DNA of 64,000 nt from Morella rubra (taxonomy: Eukaryota; Streptophyta; Magnoliopsida; Fagales; Myricaceae): NCBI GenBank assembly GCA_003952965.2, contig RXIC02000145.1, positions 1 through 64,000 of the forward strand, given 5' to 3'. Of the stretch, positions 12,121 to 23,591 are shown piece after piece. The notes below the pieces were generated by a model. It saw only the letters and a program-made list of their open reading frames with translations. It searched no databases and was not told where the DNA came from. The translations under genes were made by a program, and so were the position numbers. Numbering within the stretch: the stretch's first letter is position 1; every line of letters starts with the position of its first letter.

Positions 12121-13040
12121 TCAGTCTTTTTTTTTTTCTTTTTTTCTTTTTATGGGCAGAGAAAACCTTTGAAAAAAGTAGCACGTGGTGCCGGCGAGTG
12201 GCTGCATCATGAAGAGATGAGGTATTCCATGTGGTGGGTTCATCATTTATATGTGGCTGATTGTACACTTGGCAGATTCTTTGATATAATTTTCTCAAAT
12301 AACTGATCTCGATTGCCAAAAGATTTCAGCCTCCTAACTACTTGTATCCCTCCACGTGGTTGTGAGCATTTGGCGACTCTCATGTGGATATGCCGCCCTT
12401 AGCCACTTTGGATGTGATTGGATTGGCATGATCGTATGCACTAATTGTTGAAAGATTATTAATTAACGAAAAAGTTGACAGTTATCCCACAACCCACGAG
12501 CCCGAGAATTAACTATCCTTCTCGATTCGATGGACAACAACCATATTGTTGGCCGGATATCGATGTATTATGGATTGGATTTTTTTTTATTTTTTTTTGT
12601 AATATTTTTAGAATTACGTAGTCAAATTATGTTTTATTTTTATAGTAGCACATATATATATATGTTGTTTGGGATAATTTTTACTTAAAATTATGTTTTA
12701 GGGACATCATAATTATTCGAATTTCATTGTAATTATAGTATTCTACTGTTTTTCTATTTTCTAATTTCTTTTGAGTTAAACGATGTTCTTTTTCCATAAG
12801 CATTTAAAATATGTTCTAGAACGGATAGTGTTCTTCAGCCTTGAAGTGCGCAATCATCCTTTTGGACTGTTTCCCTCTATTTCTATCTTCAGCGCTACAT
12901 ATTCCCCGGCCGTATTCTCCTCACTTTTCTTCTCTGATCGACTACATATATCCTCCTACTAATGTAGTACAAACCCTTGTTAGCAATAACATTCATGGTG
13001 CCCTAACCTAAGTCGATTCGAATCATCATCTTTGAGTATG
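11737..13040. other. Intergenic, microsatellite-rich
   Basis: Promoter side of the serine-rich gene. It contains a TA run (11816-11830), a CT run (11967-11986), a TA run (12086-12112) and poly-T tracts. No exon-like sequence is seen. Confidence 0.5.
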
Positions 13041-13048
13041 TCTTACAA

Positions 13049-13219
13049 GGTTGTTTGGGAGCGAAATTTTGGGAGCATAAAATAATTTCTTAAAATTCTC
13101 TTTCTTCACAGCAAATCATTACTTTTCATTCCAAATAAATATAAAAAATTCATTGAACTCATCTCTTTTCACTTTTTTACCAATTACAACACCTCAATAT
13201 TTTAACAACCAAACACTAA
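13049..13219. mobile_element. Small AT-rich MITE (GTTGTTTGG ends)
   Basis: The ends GTTGTTTGGGAGCG and CAACCAAACACTAAC are imperfect inverted repeats. The interior (AAATTTTGGG, CTCTTTTCACTTTTTTACCA) resembles elements at about 32789, 34147 and 37613, so it belongs to the window's PIF/Harbinger-like set. Boundaries are approximate. Confidence 0.45.
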
Positions 13220-13279
13220 CTTAGTTTTGGAAAGAAATTCTGTTATTGTTTAGTATGTAATTCTATATATGTTACAAGT

Positions 13280-13369
13280 TAAATTTGTTGGCTTTATGGA
13301 GGCTAGCAATCAACCCTTAATTTGACTCGTGTAAGGGTTGACCGCCCAGCCTGTTGGCACTCACCTGGT
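13280..13369. repeat. Copy of a dispersed repeat interrupted by the next element
   Basis: The segment around AGCAATCAACCCTT and GTAAGGGTTGACC recurs with changes at about 14475-14535. Its continuation resumes at 14277 after the hAT-like insertion; CACCTGGT (13362-13369) is the left target duplication. Confidence 0.5.
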
Positions 13370-14276
13370 CAGTGGTGGAACCATGATTGAAATCTATGAG
13401 TGTCGAATTTTAAAGACGAAATGACAAAGAAATTTTTTTTTGGTGACCAGTGTTCTATAGCTTGTTGCTGTGACAATGGTAGAGTAAGAATTGTTTGGCT
13501 CAATCCGTCCTCAACCAGCTTCTTATCAACTGATCTAGAAGCTTTCTCATCCATCCAAAGTCTTCATAAAGAGGTTCCAGCCATGTGGACAGCAAAGAAA
13601 ATCAGGTTTCTTTGGGTACCAAGATATGTCCTCTCCTAATAGCAACACAGAACAGTGCAGTGATTCTGTCTGCTGATCTCGTGCCTGTACATGGTGGGAA
13701 TTTTTGAATGGAGAACTGCAAGCTCCTTCTGATCTACCCATAATTTCACAAATTCATCACCCACTTTTTTGTCAATTAGAATATCCACAATCCACTGCAT
13801 ATTGTCAGCCTCTCGAGCAATTTCACCCATTAAAGCCCCTCGATCTCGCCTCTTATCCACGCAAATAGCTTCAGATAAGCACAGGAAGACATCTATAGCA
13901 AAGATTGTGGAACACCGGTCAACAATTTCGAGAAGATGTCATCAGCTCTTGTAGAAGTAGATGGTTTAGATAAAACTCAAAGAAGAACTTCATTGACAGA
14001 GTCAGGAATCTGAAGTTGATTAAGAAGCAATATGACCTTTTCCTCTTCATCTTCAGACCATGGTACAGCTAGCTTCCAAATACTCCAAGCATGATATAAT
14101 CCCAACATCAAACATGATAGCTGCAGAAAAAAACTCTAATTGGCTTGGGCCCTATGGGTATCGGGGCCCAAGCCAACTAATGAAAAAAAAAAAAAAAATT
14201 TACATGTGAAATTTTATTTTGGGCGGAGGAATGGGTAGCGACCGCCCTGGTTCGCTACCCTCTCCTTCCGCCACTG
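13370..14276. mobile_element. hAT-type non-autonomous element carrying a host gene fragment
   Basis: The left end is CAGTGGTGGAACC and the right end is TTCCGCCACTG, an imperfect terminal inverted repeat. The exact 8-bp direct repeat CACCTGGT lies immediately outside both ends (13362-13369 and 14277-14284), which is the hAT-type target duplication. It is about 907 bp long with no transposase. Most of the interior is a fragment of a BTB/POZ gene. The right part carries two strong hairpins: stem TTGGCTTGGGCCC at 14140-14152 with 14164-14176, and 14222-14241 with 14252-14272. It sits inside an older duplicated repeat. The superfamily assignment rests on TSD length and end sequence only. Confidence 0.75.
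13455..14123 (-). pseudogene. BTB/POZ gene fragment (At1g63850/At3g50780-like) inside a hAT-type element
   Basis: On the minus strand the pieces run in gene order: AAIMFDVGIISCLEYLEA (about 14123-14070), DDIFSKLLTGVPQSLL (about 13945), LCLSEAICVDKRRDRGALMG (about 13885-13830), IAREADNMQWIVDILIDKK (about 13825-13765), ELAVLHSKIPTMYRHEIS (about 13710-13655), and DEKASRSVDKKLVEDGLSQT then ILTLPLSQQQAI (13551-13455). These are characteristic of the plant BTB/POZ domain-containing protein family, putative CUL3 adaptors. The copy has no introns in this stretch and changes frame several times. It lacks about 45 residues between the LLTGV and LCLSEA blocks, and similarity ends at QQQAI. The BTB domain proper is not included. 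It is a non-functional captured piece; the intact donor is not in the window. Confidence 0.75.
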
Positions 14277-14284
14277 CACCTGGT

Positions 14285-14650
14285 ACAACCTCATATCCAC
14301 CTGTCACTTGGTACGAGACTCTGCGCTATTAAGCATAGAAGGAAATAGGGTTGTGTCTTGGCTATCAACTTAAACTTTGAACTCAATGGTAGCGCTTGAT
14401 CTGAACAACAATTAGTATCAAAGAAAGGTCGCAGGTTCGAGTCTCATGGTAGTTGTTGGGAGGATTGTTAGCTTTATAAGAGCCAGCAATCAACCCTTTG
14501 ACTCATGTAAGGGCTTAACTATCCAGCCTACTACAAAGTGTATAAGGAAATAAATTTGTGCCTTGGCTATCAGCTTAACCTTTTGATTTAATGATAACGC
14601 TTGATCCGAACAACAAAATTGAATTTAAAGGGGTCGAGATTCTGACATAT
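14285..14650. repeat. Two imperfect copies of a tRNA-like (SINE-like) repeat
   Basis: The phrase CTTGGCTATCAACTTAA near 14357 recurs as CTTGGCTATCAGCTTAA near 14562. The first copy also has ATGGTAGCGCTTGAT and GGTTCGAGTCTCA, which resemble pol III A and B boxes. The repeat unit is about 200 bp; the left part of the array was split by the hAT-type element. Confidence 0.4.
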
Positions 14651-15002
14651 TTAATGAGCCTTGTTTTTTTTTTTTTTAAGAAAAATATCCATCCATGTTC
14701 AGACGCTTTGGACCATCCCATCAATTGAGTATAACAGGGACTTGTTTTTCAATCGGGTGCAGGACCATTATGTGTATTAGGATCTTGATCGGGCTGGAGT
14801 GCGAAATTTGGGAGCAAGTCTTTTCTACTTTCATTTGCAACCATGTTATCTACCTGCCATTGACATCAAATAATTGAGATCTTTTGAGGTCTTTGGAATA
14901 TTCTATCTCATATAACTAGTTAAATTCTTACTGTTATTTTAAATTGAATTGTTGGATTTTTATCGTAAAAATAATTATCAATTTTATCAATTGATTTCAG
15001 GC

Positions 15003-15232
15003 ATTTTGTACCTTTATTAAAAAATTTCAATAAAGAAATTTTTTTACTGAGGATGTCAAGTATCTTAAGGCAATAATTGATAGGTGTAAAGTGTCAAGAT
15101 CACTATAATTGAAAGGTATTTTGTACCTTTATTAAAAATTTTCAATAAAGAAATATTTTTACTAAGGATGTCAAGTATCTTAAGGCAATAATTGATAGGT
15201 GTAAAGTGTCAAGATCACTATAATTGTAAGGA
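15003..15232. repeat. 115-bp tandem duplication
   Basis: Two copies with a period of 115 bp, each starting ATTTTGTACCTTTATTAAA (15003 and 15118) and ending with AAGATCACTATAATTG. Only a few mismatches are visible, so the duplication is recent. Confidence 0.9.
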
Positions 15233-15955
15233 ACAAAGTATATTTATCCTTTTAAAAATAAAGTCAAAGTAGGATATAACACAATGTAGTCTAATAGGTC
15301 TTAGTCTATCTCTTAATAGGCACTCCAATAATTGAAATGTTCACTTTGACAAATGTCTTTGTAATCTTGGTTGATCTGATGAAATAATTTGACACGTCTC
15401 TATAAACTTATAAAATCTTGTTTTCCTCTGTAAAATGTCTTTCAAATACCAACCACAAGCATACAATTTCGAAGTTAATGCAATTGCATCTTTAAAGTAC
15501 AATATCGGATGTATTTGTTTTAGAATATCTACGTATTCTACAATATTTCAAAAATGATCAGGTAGTTCGTAGGAACTTCCTCAAGGTCAAGGAACCAATC
15601 CCACCAATTTCAATTTTCTAGGCTTATCTAGTAAGAGTCCTCCGAAACTTCTTTGTAAGACAGATCACTGCTAATGTCGTTGTCCTAGATGTTCAACTGT
15701 ATACATAGAGGAGTTTGTCTAACCCAAACTCTTTCCTTTTTTAATATTGTTTTTCGAAATAGATGTATAAACGAAATTGTTAACATTGATGTGACATGTC
15801 CAGGAATGCAAAAACCTAATCAAGCCTCGCTAGCAAAAAATGATGTTCTATACATTCTTGCAAATCTAATTTTGTTAGAAATTTTATAAACCTGCAATTA
15901 ACTTCCATGTGAATTCCAAGAGGTATAAAAGCACGCGTACTTAACTCTCATATTG
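15233..15955. other. AT-rich spacer, nothing recognised
   Basis: No exon with a recognisable product; the 66-codon frame at 15689-15889 has no motif. Confidence 0.5.
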
Positions 15956-15959
15956 ATTA

Positions 15960-16325
15960 ATTTTTTAAAAAAGGTTACATATATTTTTTATTCTTAATTA
16001 TTGAAATTTTTGACACTTTACATTGAAGACTACTAATTTCATTACATTTCGCCCATCAACTATTAACCGTTTACACTTTATACCTCTAACACTTTAACTA
16101 TTTTACCCTTACAATTTTTTATTAATATATTTTGTATGGGATAAATTCATCATTTTACTAAGTAAAAAATAATAATTTTTCATCTAAATTAACGGTTGAG
16201 AGTGTAAAATGTAAACGATTGATAGTTGAGAGACGAAATGTAACAAAATTAATAGTTTGGAATGTAAAGTATTAAAATCCTAATAGTCGGGGCGAAAAAT
16301 GTATTTTTTCTTAAAAAAAATCTTA
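15960..16325. mobile_element. MITE with long inverted repeats
   Basis: Left arm TTTCATTACATTTCGCCCAT and right arm ACGAAATGTAACAAAATTAA are inverted copies, as are ATCAACTATTAACCGTTTAC and TAAACGATTGATAGTTGAG. The arms extend about 100 bp each, so this is a compact fold-back or Mutator-type MITE. Ends are approximate and no clean target duplication was read. Confidence 0.6.
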
Positions 16326-17109
16326 AAGCTTTAACTCTTACATAACTCCATTATTCTTTAAATGGTCTTTGTTAAATAAAAGCTTGCTTTTCTTCTTCTT
16401 AATTTTTTTTTCTTTAAAAACAAAGATTTTTTATATCAAAAGTCATAAAGAAAAGTAGAAACTAGATGAATCTAGCATTTAAGGTGGTGTTTTTGTAAAT
16501 CAAAATTTTGATTTACGGCAGTCGTTGAAAAAAAGGTAAATAAGGGTAATTTGAGTGAATTTTTTTTTATATTTATTACAATATAAAGAGATAAAATTAT
16601 AGGAGTACGATAAAATATACTGCATCTCTCCCAGCCCATTTCAGCATTGCAAAACCTCCTTTTTCAAGTTTTTATTTTAAAAAAAAAAAAAAAAAAGAGA
16701 AAAAGAAAAAAAGCTAGTGGAGCGTGTCCTTAAAAGAAACAAAAAGAGAGTGAGAAATGAGGAATCAGACAAGTAAGGCAGCCATTATCCAAAGGAACGA
16801 ACCACCAGTCAAATAACAAACTACCAGTCGCATTCCCAAACCTCAATTGCATATACATACTACTTCTCCCTTTTCCAGGTTTCCGGGTCAACAATCGGCG
16901 AACTCATCAAAGCTTGCGTCGAAGTAGCGAGCACTTCTCCGCTAATAGCAATTTCCACCTCCTTTTCCTCGCGGTCGACACCTTTCTCACTGCTCGTCCC
17001 CTCTTTTGCTCGCGCAGATTTCGCTTTTGAAACTGACAACTCTCTCCCCGTGCGAACTCTCTTTCTCTTTTCGTTATAGTTTGAAGAATTCTCGTCCCCT
17101 GCCCTGACA

Positions 17110-20100
17110 ATGAAGAGAACAGGCAACAAGAACGTACAAGCCAAGCTGGTGGGTATGTCTTCCCTTTTTTCTTAAAATTTGCTGAAAGCATGAAAAGGGT
17201 TGATTCCCTCTTTATGGATAAGATTTTTGAGACACAATTTTTAACTACGTTGATATAGAATACTAGGTTTAGATATTACACAAACAGTACTAGGTGTTGA
17301 GATGCTGACTAATAATTTCCCGGAGAATTATTTGCCAATTCATATGCTTCAATTGATATATGGCGCTGTGTGGAGCCTGCAGGGATCTCTACGATTTTAG
17401 GATCGTGGATAAATTGAGAGAATCCGTTCCTGCAAAACTGATATCCGTATTGGGAGAAATTCTTCTTTCTCCGTCGCCTTGTGGCCTGTGGACTGTATTT
17501 AACTTGATGAGCTTGGTTCCCAACGATATGTCATTTACGCAGTGTTAATACCTAAGCCCAGTTGGTTAATAAATTCTTGTTGTGGTGTGGCGGGTGTCAT
17601 CACAAGCTTATCTTCTATGAGTCTGAAAGTTGAACTGTTTGTATGCATATAATCGTACGGAAAGAACCGTTTGCTTTAGATAGTTGCATTGTTATGAAGT
17701 AGCTTCACACGGTAGATTGGCAAAGGGGAAAATTTTTGTTATTAACATCATCAGGCTTTTCCCTAGGTACTTCTTGGGGACATGGGAGCCGGAAAAACCA
17801 GTCTGGTATTGAGATTTGTCAAAGGCCAGTTTTTTGAGTACCAGGTGCACTTTTCTTGACCATGTATCTTCCCTCTCTCCTTTTTCTTTCTCAAAAATTG
17901 GTATGCAACCCTAACATAATTGTAAGATGCAGGAATCCACTATTGGAGCGGCCTTCTTCACTCAGGTCTTGTCATTAAATGAAGCCACTATAAAATTCGA
18001 CATATGGGACACAGCAGGACAGGAGCGATACCATAGTTTGGCTCCTATGTACTATCGTGGTGCAGCTGCAGCTGTTGTGGTTTATGACATTACAAGCATG
18101 GTAGCTACCTTTCAAGATTCTAATAGTGATATTGCTAGCTATGCACATGTTAATGTTCATCTAGTATAGCTAGCTTTTGACATAATCATTTGAATTAGTA
18201 CTATCTGTTGTTTTATCTAAATGTAAGCAAGTTTTGGTACGTCAGGACTAAGCTTTAGCTGTCAATTAGGTTAGTCGTTACTCTAATTTTTTTGTCACAT
18301 TTTGTTTTTAAGTATTGAGGTGACAAAATGCCCTGTGTGGTCTTCGTCGTAGTTTTCCGCATTTTTTTTTCTCTTTTACTGGTGATTTCTGTAAATTTGT
18401 GGGCAAAATTCTTATGTTGTCAGAAAGACGGATAACCAACTAGACATTCTGACTTTAGGATTAGTAGATGGCATTCATATCTGATGACATAAAAATGTGT
18501 CTAAACATGCCCTGAAATTGATAGAGCAAATTAAAATATAGAGGAATTAGATGATGGGTGGACATATGAAATATCTTTGGCTGTTGAGAACACTAAGCCA
18601 TGTTGATCATAATCGTTAGATCTATCAGTAGGTGTAGTGATCTACTTTTAAACTGGGAACCCATTTGACTCGTTAAATTCATGGTGCTTTGCCTTCAGGA
18701 TTCATTTGTGAGAGCCAGAAAGTGGGTCCAAGAATTGCAAAGACAAGGTAACAAACATCAGTATATGAAATCAATCTAATAGAAGCTGAGCTAAAACTGC
18801 ACTCTCAAAATCTTTCTTCTTTATTGCATGCATCTTGTCTCTCTGACCCCTTTAATCTTTAAATGAGAATTTGCAAACTGGGGTACTTTTCAGTTACCAC
18901 AACATCAAGCTACAATAGGAGTCCTGAATCTTTTTGTGACACAGATCAAGACAGTCCACTACAAGAGGCCTCTGTGGCACCCACAACTGGCTCTAGGCCC
19001 GCATGCATTGTTAGTTACATGTGCAATACATTGTATGCTTCCTTGTTGTGCCCACAAGAGGTCCCTACTCCAATAATTAGTTGATGCAAAAACCAAATTT
19101 GCTTGTGCAATTCCTCAAAAATAGATTTATATTGTTATACGAAGTTTTCCCTATTGCCAATAGCTGTAACTCAAATGACACCTTTTCCCTTTTAAGAATG
19201 AGTGGATGGTGAGGTTACAGGTTTAAGACAGTTCATTTTTCTCACTCTCTCACTCACTCACACTCTCTCACATCAAATCTTTGACTTCTATCCCTTATTT
19301 ACCAATTCCCCAAAAAGTGCCATCTCAAAGTGTTTGTAAGTTGGAGTGTTGGACCAACCCTTAAATTGATTGAGTTCCTAAGTATTTTATTGGGAACATA
19401 ACTACTATTATAAGTATAATCTAGCTCAAATTCATCTTTTTGCTGGAGTTATCTCGTTTAACATGATCTTATCACCCTTAATGGGCATACAATTTATTGA
19501 GCTGCATTTAGTTCAATGGCTAATCTGCTTTCGCATTTTACTATGTCAGGGAATCCAAATTTGATAATGTTCTTGGCAGCCAACAAGGCTGACTTGGAAG
19601 AGAAGAGGAAAGTAGCCGCCGAGGTATACATTCCAATATCTTGTTCATTATCATATTCTGTCCTTATTTTAGCGAAGTCAACAGCATGTTGGCATTCACT
19701 TTGACATTTGAGCAGGGCTCTCGAGTTAGGCTTCATCATAGGCCCCACGAATGCCTAGGTGATAGCCTGGGCTAACATAGGATCCTATTTCGCCCTCATC
19801 TCATTTCGAAGAAATGCACTTAATGTAAGAGAGAGACTCCAAGAAAGCACGATAGCTTTATGTGTTCATTCCACATTTGTGACTTGATGACAAGAGCATA
19901 TATTAATTGTTTCAGCTGGTTATATTTTGCTTCTGTTGATCATTATTGGAAATGAGTCTCCTGTCTGATGGTACTGTCAAAAACAACATTTTCTAATCCT
20001 CTGGAATGATGTTTGCAGGACGGTGAGCAGTATGCTAAAGAAAATGGCTTGGTTTTTCTTGAAACATCTGCAAAAACTGCACAGAATGTGAATGAGCTAT

Positions 20101-20648
20101 TCTATGAAATAGGTAACTGTAGATACTTTTCTATTTTCTGTTAATGTTTGGATCAAGCACAAATGAGTCATCTGCTTAGAAAGAAAAAAAAAAGCTCAAA
20201 TGAGTTATCTTCATTTGACCTCCAACTGCATCGAGAATATGAGGGGGTTGATTCAAGCCTTCAAATTTTTGACATGCCAATGTTTGACTGGAAAGGGCAT
20301 ATAATCAAATAGGAAGGGGAATCTAAAACGAAGAAGGGGCAGGTCATTTAAGTTATGGCTTCAAAACAAGTTGTTAATTGGATAGTCTAGATCAACTGGT
20401 TGCTCTATGATTGTTGACTGTCTTGTTGATGTGGTCCTGCCAATTATCCATAAGTGGCAACAGCAACCAATTGCTAATTTAAGTCTGACTCTCTGTTTCA
20501 CCCAGACCACCTTTTTCCATGCTTATAAAGGCGATCCTTTTTTGCAGCAAAGAGATTGGCAAAAGCTAATCCTTCACGTACAACTGGGATGAAATTACAT
20601 ACTAGATCGGCCGAAAGCGGAAGAAGACTGTTCTGCTGCTCTGCGTGA
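17110..20648 (+). CDS. RHN1: RHN1-type Rab5 (RABF2) small GTPase, seven exons
   Basis: Exons 17110-17148, 17767-17844, 17933-18100, 18699-18747, 19550-19623, 20019-20112 and 20548-20648 join in phase to 603 bases, 200 residues. All introns are GT-AG. It starts [14 protein letters not shown]1 P-loop GDMGAGKTS, effector region [12 protein letters not shown]3 [16 protein letters not shown]4 NKAD and G5 ETSAK are all present. The tail RRLFCCSA carries the CC prenylation motif. It is therefore the conventional, C-terminally geranylgeranylated plant Rab5 (RHN1/ARA7/RHA1 group), not the N-myristoylated ARA6 type. These GTPases act on trans-Golgi/prevacuolar endosomes in vacuolar and endocytic traffic. 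An ESCRT-associated gene follows downstream, but on the other strand and with no sign of shared control. I am sure of the family; assignment to RHN1 within it is from remembered similarity. Confidence 0.93.
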
Positions 20649-21985
20649 TACCTGACTTGCGATTCAACTGTATGAAATCCTTCCAATCCTATTAGCTTAT
20701 AATTAGTTACTTCTGTCAAACGATTTTATCACTCAAGCAGTCAACATGTGATCTGTTATCTGGAAATATGAAGCCAAAATGATGGTCCAGACGTGCTTCA
20801 TCACTTTGATCCATCAGTAATCTGGGTACCTTACCTGTGGGTGATGTAAATCAGTGCTTAGATGTAGTTCAAGTCTCAAACAATTCGTAATAACTGGAAC
20901 AAGACTTTTTTTCCCCTTGTTTTGCCACCCATTTATAACAGGTCTCCGTCGATCATTTTCAAGGACAACACTTGAGCAGATGGAAATTCATTGTGGCTAC
21001 TCAAAGTTGAAGACCGATATTCAAGCTGCACAAACATGTTGTAAGAATATTTGTTCCATGTACATTTTAAGATCTCATTAGAAAAGCTTGTGACACTTTC
21101 AATGATTTACATTGCTGTATGTGAGAGTGATTATGGAACTCAAGAGAGAATAAACACTGCAGTAAGAAGTGTTATAGCTAAAGAGTAAAACTTGATTACT
21201 TTGTTCATGAGTGATGCAAACAAATGAACTCGGGATCCATATTACAATAAGCTCAAGTACTTGAACTATTAAAATCAAGGAATCTACAATCTTGACACTC
21301 CAAGCTGACATGATTTTACCTTCTTCACGTTCGGGTTTCTGTAAATGCCAGATGTTATCACACTAATGTCTCAGTGTTAAGCTTATGTTTTGTGCTGCTC
21401 CTGGGCCACATGCATTCGGTTATTTATAGCATTTATTGTGGACTTGATACCTTGTCCAAAAATTTGATTGAAGCAAGGGTTCACTATATTAAGCCCACCG
21501 ATCCATCCTAACGAATTTGGCTGCCAAACATAGAGTCCGGGATTCTTGTGCGATGGTTTCTACAAATTCCTGACTCGAATGCGATTTGTGTCGGAGTCGC
21601 AAAATTCAAAATATGAAGCAAAGGGCCGCCATTTCTCGAGGAGCTTCCACGACTAGACGAGGCTGTTTTGTTTTTAAACCTAATAAAAAAAAATACTCTT
21701 TTTCTGTTTCTTTTTGCTTTATTTATTCTGAGCCTTTTTTCTCTGGGCATTACTTCTTGGCCTTTGTTTGATCATTTATTTGTTGAGGAGTTGCCAAATT
21801 TGCTCTGACTCTGAGAAAACAGGGTCTTCGCATCTTCATCTCATAGGATGCTTTAAAAGTAGAAATTGATTAATGCAACCACCTCGAATATGCTGTGCTC
21901 CCTCCATGACAATTTCCACCAAACCCAGTAACTAAAGAGAACTGAAGGGCACCCCAAACGCACCTTCCTAAGTAATTTACGCAGA
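20649..21985. other. RHN1 3' UTR and intergenic sequence
   Basis: The first few hundred bases are presumed 3' UTR. No further exons are seen; frames at 20854-21081 and 21508-21771 have no motif. Confidence 0.45.
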
Positions 21986-22081
21986 ATAAATTCAGTCCGT
22001 GCATCAGAGAGTTAGGAAAAATTCAGTCCGTGCATCAGGAGGCAGTAGGAAAAATCAGTCCGTGCATCAGGAGGCAGTAGG
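21986..22081. repeat. Minisatellite, three units of about 30-32 bp
   Basis: ATTCAGTCCGTGCATCAG is repeated three times (first unit diverged, the last two almost identical with AGGCAGTAGGAAAAA), ending in a poly-A run. Confidence 0.85.
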
Positions 22082-22700
22082 AAAAAAAAAAAGGGAAGAA
22101 CGATAAATATCAGTCAGTGCAGAAACTGAAGCTTCTTGCCTTTGACTCATAGGGCTCGGGGATACCAGCAACATTCGTCCTTATCAAAAGTGGCCAAAAA
22201 GCATAGGGGTGACAGGTTTTGTCGGCTTTTAGGCTTCGATGCATTGAGAACAGCTCTCGAGGCTAAAAAAAAAACAAGCAAAAAAAAAAAAGTGCATATT
22301 TTAACCGTCTCTAACCTCGTCAGATCCCCCTTCAGTCCACTCATCACCGGTCACATGCATTCTCAGTTTCTCAGAATCCACAAAACCAAAACAATGGGGT
22401 TTCTGTCTTGACATCCAAAAACACCCACACAAGCGAATAAAACAAAAAAGCAATTCTGCAACGTACGTAGACGGGGGGAAAGAAAGAGTGAGAAAAAAAG
22501 TTGGGCCTTAGGCGTGGCTTCGGTGGTCGAGCCACGGCCACGCATGTAAAGAACAGTTCCTACTCTCAACCTCTGTTGTGTCTTTTTCTCTGGCTACAAC
22601 TTCCATCTCCTCTACTATATTCACATCAAACCAAACTCCCTAAAATCCACTAGAAAGCAGACAGCAGAGCTCCCACCGGTCCGTTTATTCCATGGATTCA

Positions 22701-23591
22701 TCACCATGAAGGAGAAGTACAAGGAGAACCCGATGAAGATGATGATAAACCGTTGTTGGTGTTAGAATCACTGCCTGACGTGGCTAAAGACCTGGCATCT
22801 TTCAGGGAGACAGAGCAAGCCTCAGCTGGGAGCTTCTTCATTGGGGTCAAAGGAGGTGTGCTTGGGCTTGAGGGTTTACATGGAGAAGGCTGGAGAACTT
22901 CATCATCGCCCGAAGAACCACACGCTTCTAGTCGCGAAGGCGATGAGTCCGGTGTCTCAAACGGCGTATCCACACCGCTAGGCCTAGTAGCATCATTGTC
23001 GTAAATGGGATTAGAAATGTACACAAAATGGTCGTCAAATTCGCCCGCTCTATCACTGTCGCTACCACCACCTTGAATAAGATCTTCTGGAATTTGCTTT
23101 TGCGTGGTCATATGTATGAAGGGAGCTGGTGGTGAAGACGAAGATACTAGTCCAATTTGACGAGGGCTTGAGCCTGACTCTTGCATATTCACGTCAATAA
23201 CATGATGGAGCTGAGAATGCTGCTTCTTTGCCTCTGCATTGTCTTCTTTGCCAGGAATTGCAGGGAAGAGCAAGCTTCTTGGAGCCTGAAGAACCCCTTG
23301 CGCATAGAAGCTAGTGTGAGGGGAGAGAAATGACTGGTCTTTGGGTTGTGAGGGGTGAGACGACGAAGTTTTCGTTCTGGTGGAAGTGACAGGGACAGGG
23401 ACAGGGACAGTGGCGGTGGCTGTGGCTGTGGCTGTGGCTGTGTCAGAGGTGGTGTTGCTGAGCCGACGCCGGCGGAGTAAGAGAGAACAGTAGAGCTCAG
23501 CTAGCAGCACCAAGATTAGCCCCAGCACTATGGCAAGGCTCACCACCATTACCAGGGTTGCCCCCATTATCACTTTGGACGTTCCCTTCAT
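22701..23591 (-). CDS. Single-pass membrane protein of unknown function
   Basis: One exon of 296 residues from the ATG at 23591. This start is chosen because MKGTSKVIMGATLVM leads directly into the membrane span at about residues 8-34 (LVMVVSLAIVLGLILVLLAE), followed by YCSLLLRRRRL, a positive-inside stop. The open frame extends 82 codons upstream but that part is 5' UTR-like. After the span comes a Thr/Ala then Pro/Val repeat (TATATATATATVPVPVPVT). A long Ser/Pro-rich cytosolic tail follows, with short conserved-looking patches (FYAQGVLQAPRSLLFP, FVYISNPIYDN, DTPFETPDSSPSR) and a Ser-rich end SGSPCTSPSW. The N-out single-span layout resembles several uncharacterised plant proteins; I do not recognise a named family. 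Many SP/TP sites suggest phosphorylation (inference). Confidence 0.75.
   Translation of the reverse strand: MKGTSKVIMGATLVMVVSLAIVLGLILVLLAELYCSLLLRRRRLSNTTSDTATATATATATVPVPVPVTSTRTKTSSSHPSQPKDQSFLSPHTSFYAQGVLQAPRSLLFPAIPGKEDNAEAKKQHSQLHHVIDVNMQESGSSPRQIGLVSSSSPPAPFIHMTTQKQIPEDLIQGGGSDSDRAGEFDDHFVYISNPIYDNDATRPSGVDTPFETPDSSPSRLEACGSSGDDEVLQPSPCKPSSPSTPPLTPMKKLPAEACSVSLKDARSLATSGSDSNTNNGLSSSSSGSPCTSPSW

Noticed and set aside
16860-17191. Two 94-codon minus-strand frames
   Set aside because: They overlap the 5' UTR and first exon of the RHN1 gene on the other strand and have no motif.
22301-22411. Possible small gene between RHN1 and the membrane protein
   Set aside because: Short A-rich frames only; no start context or motif.
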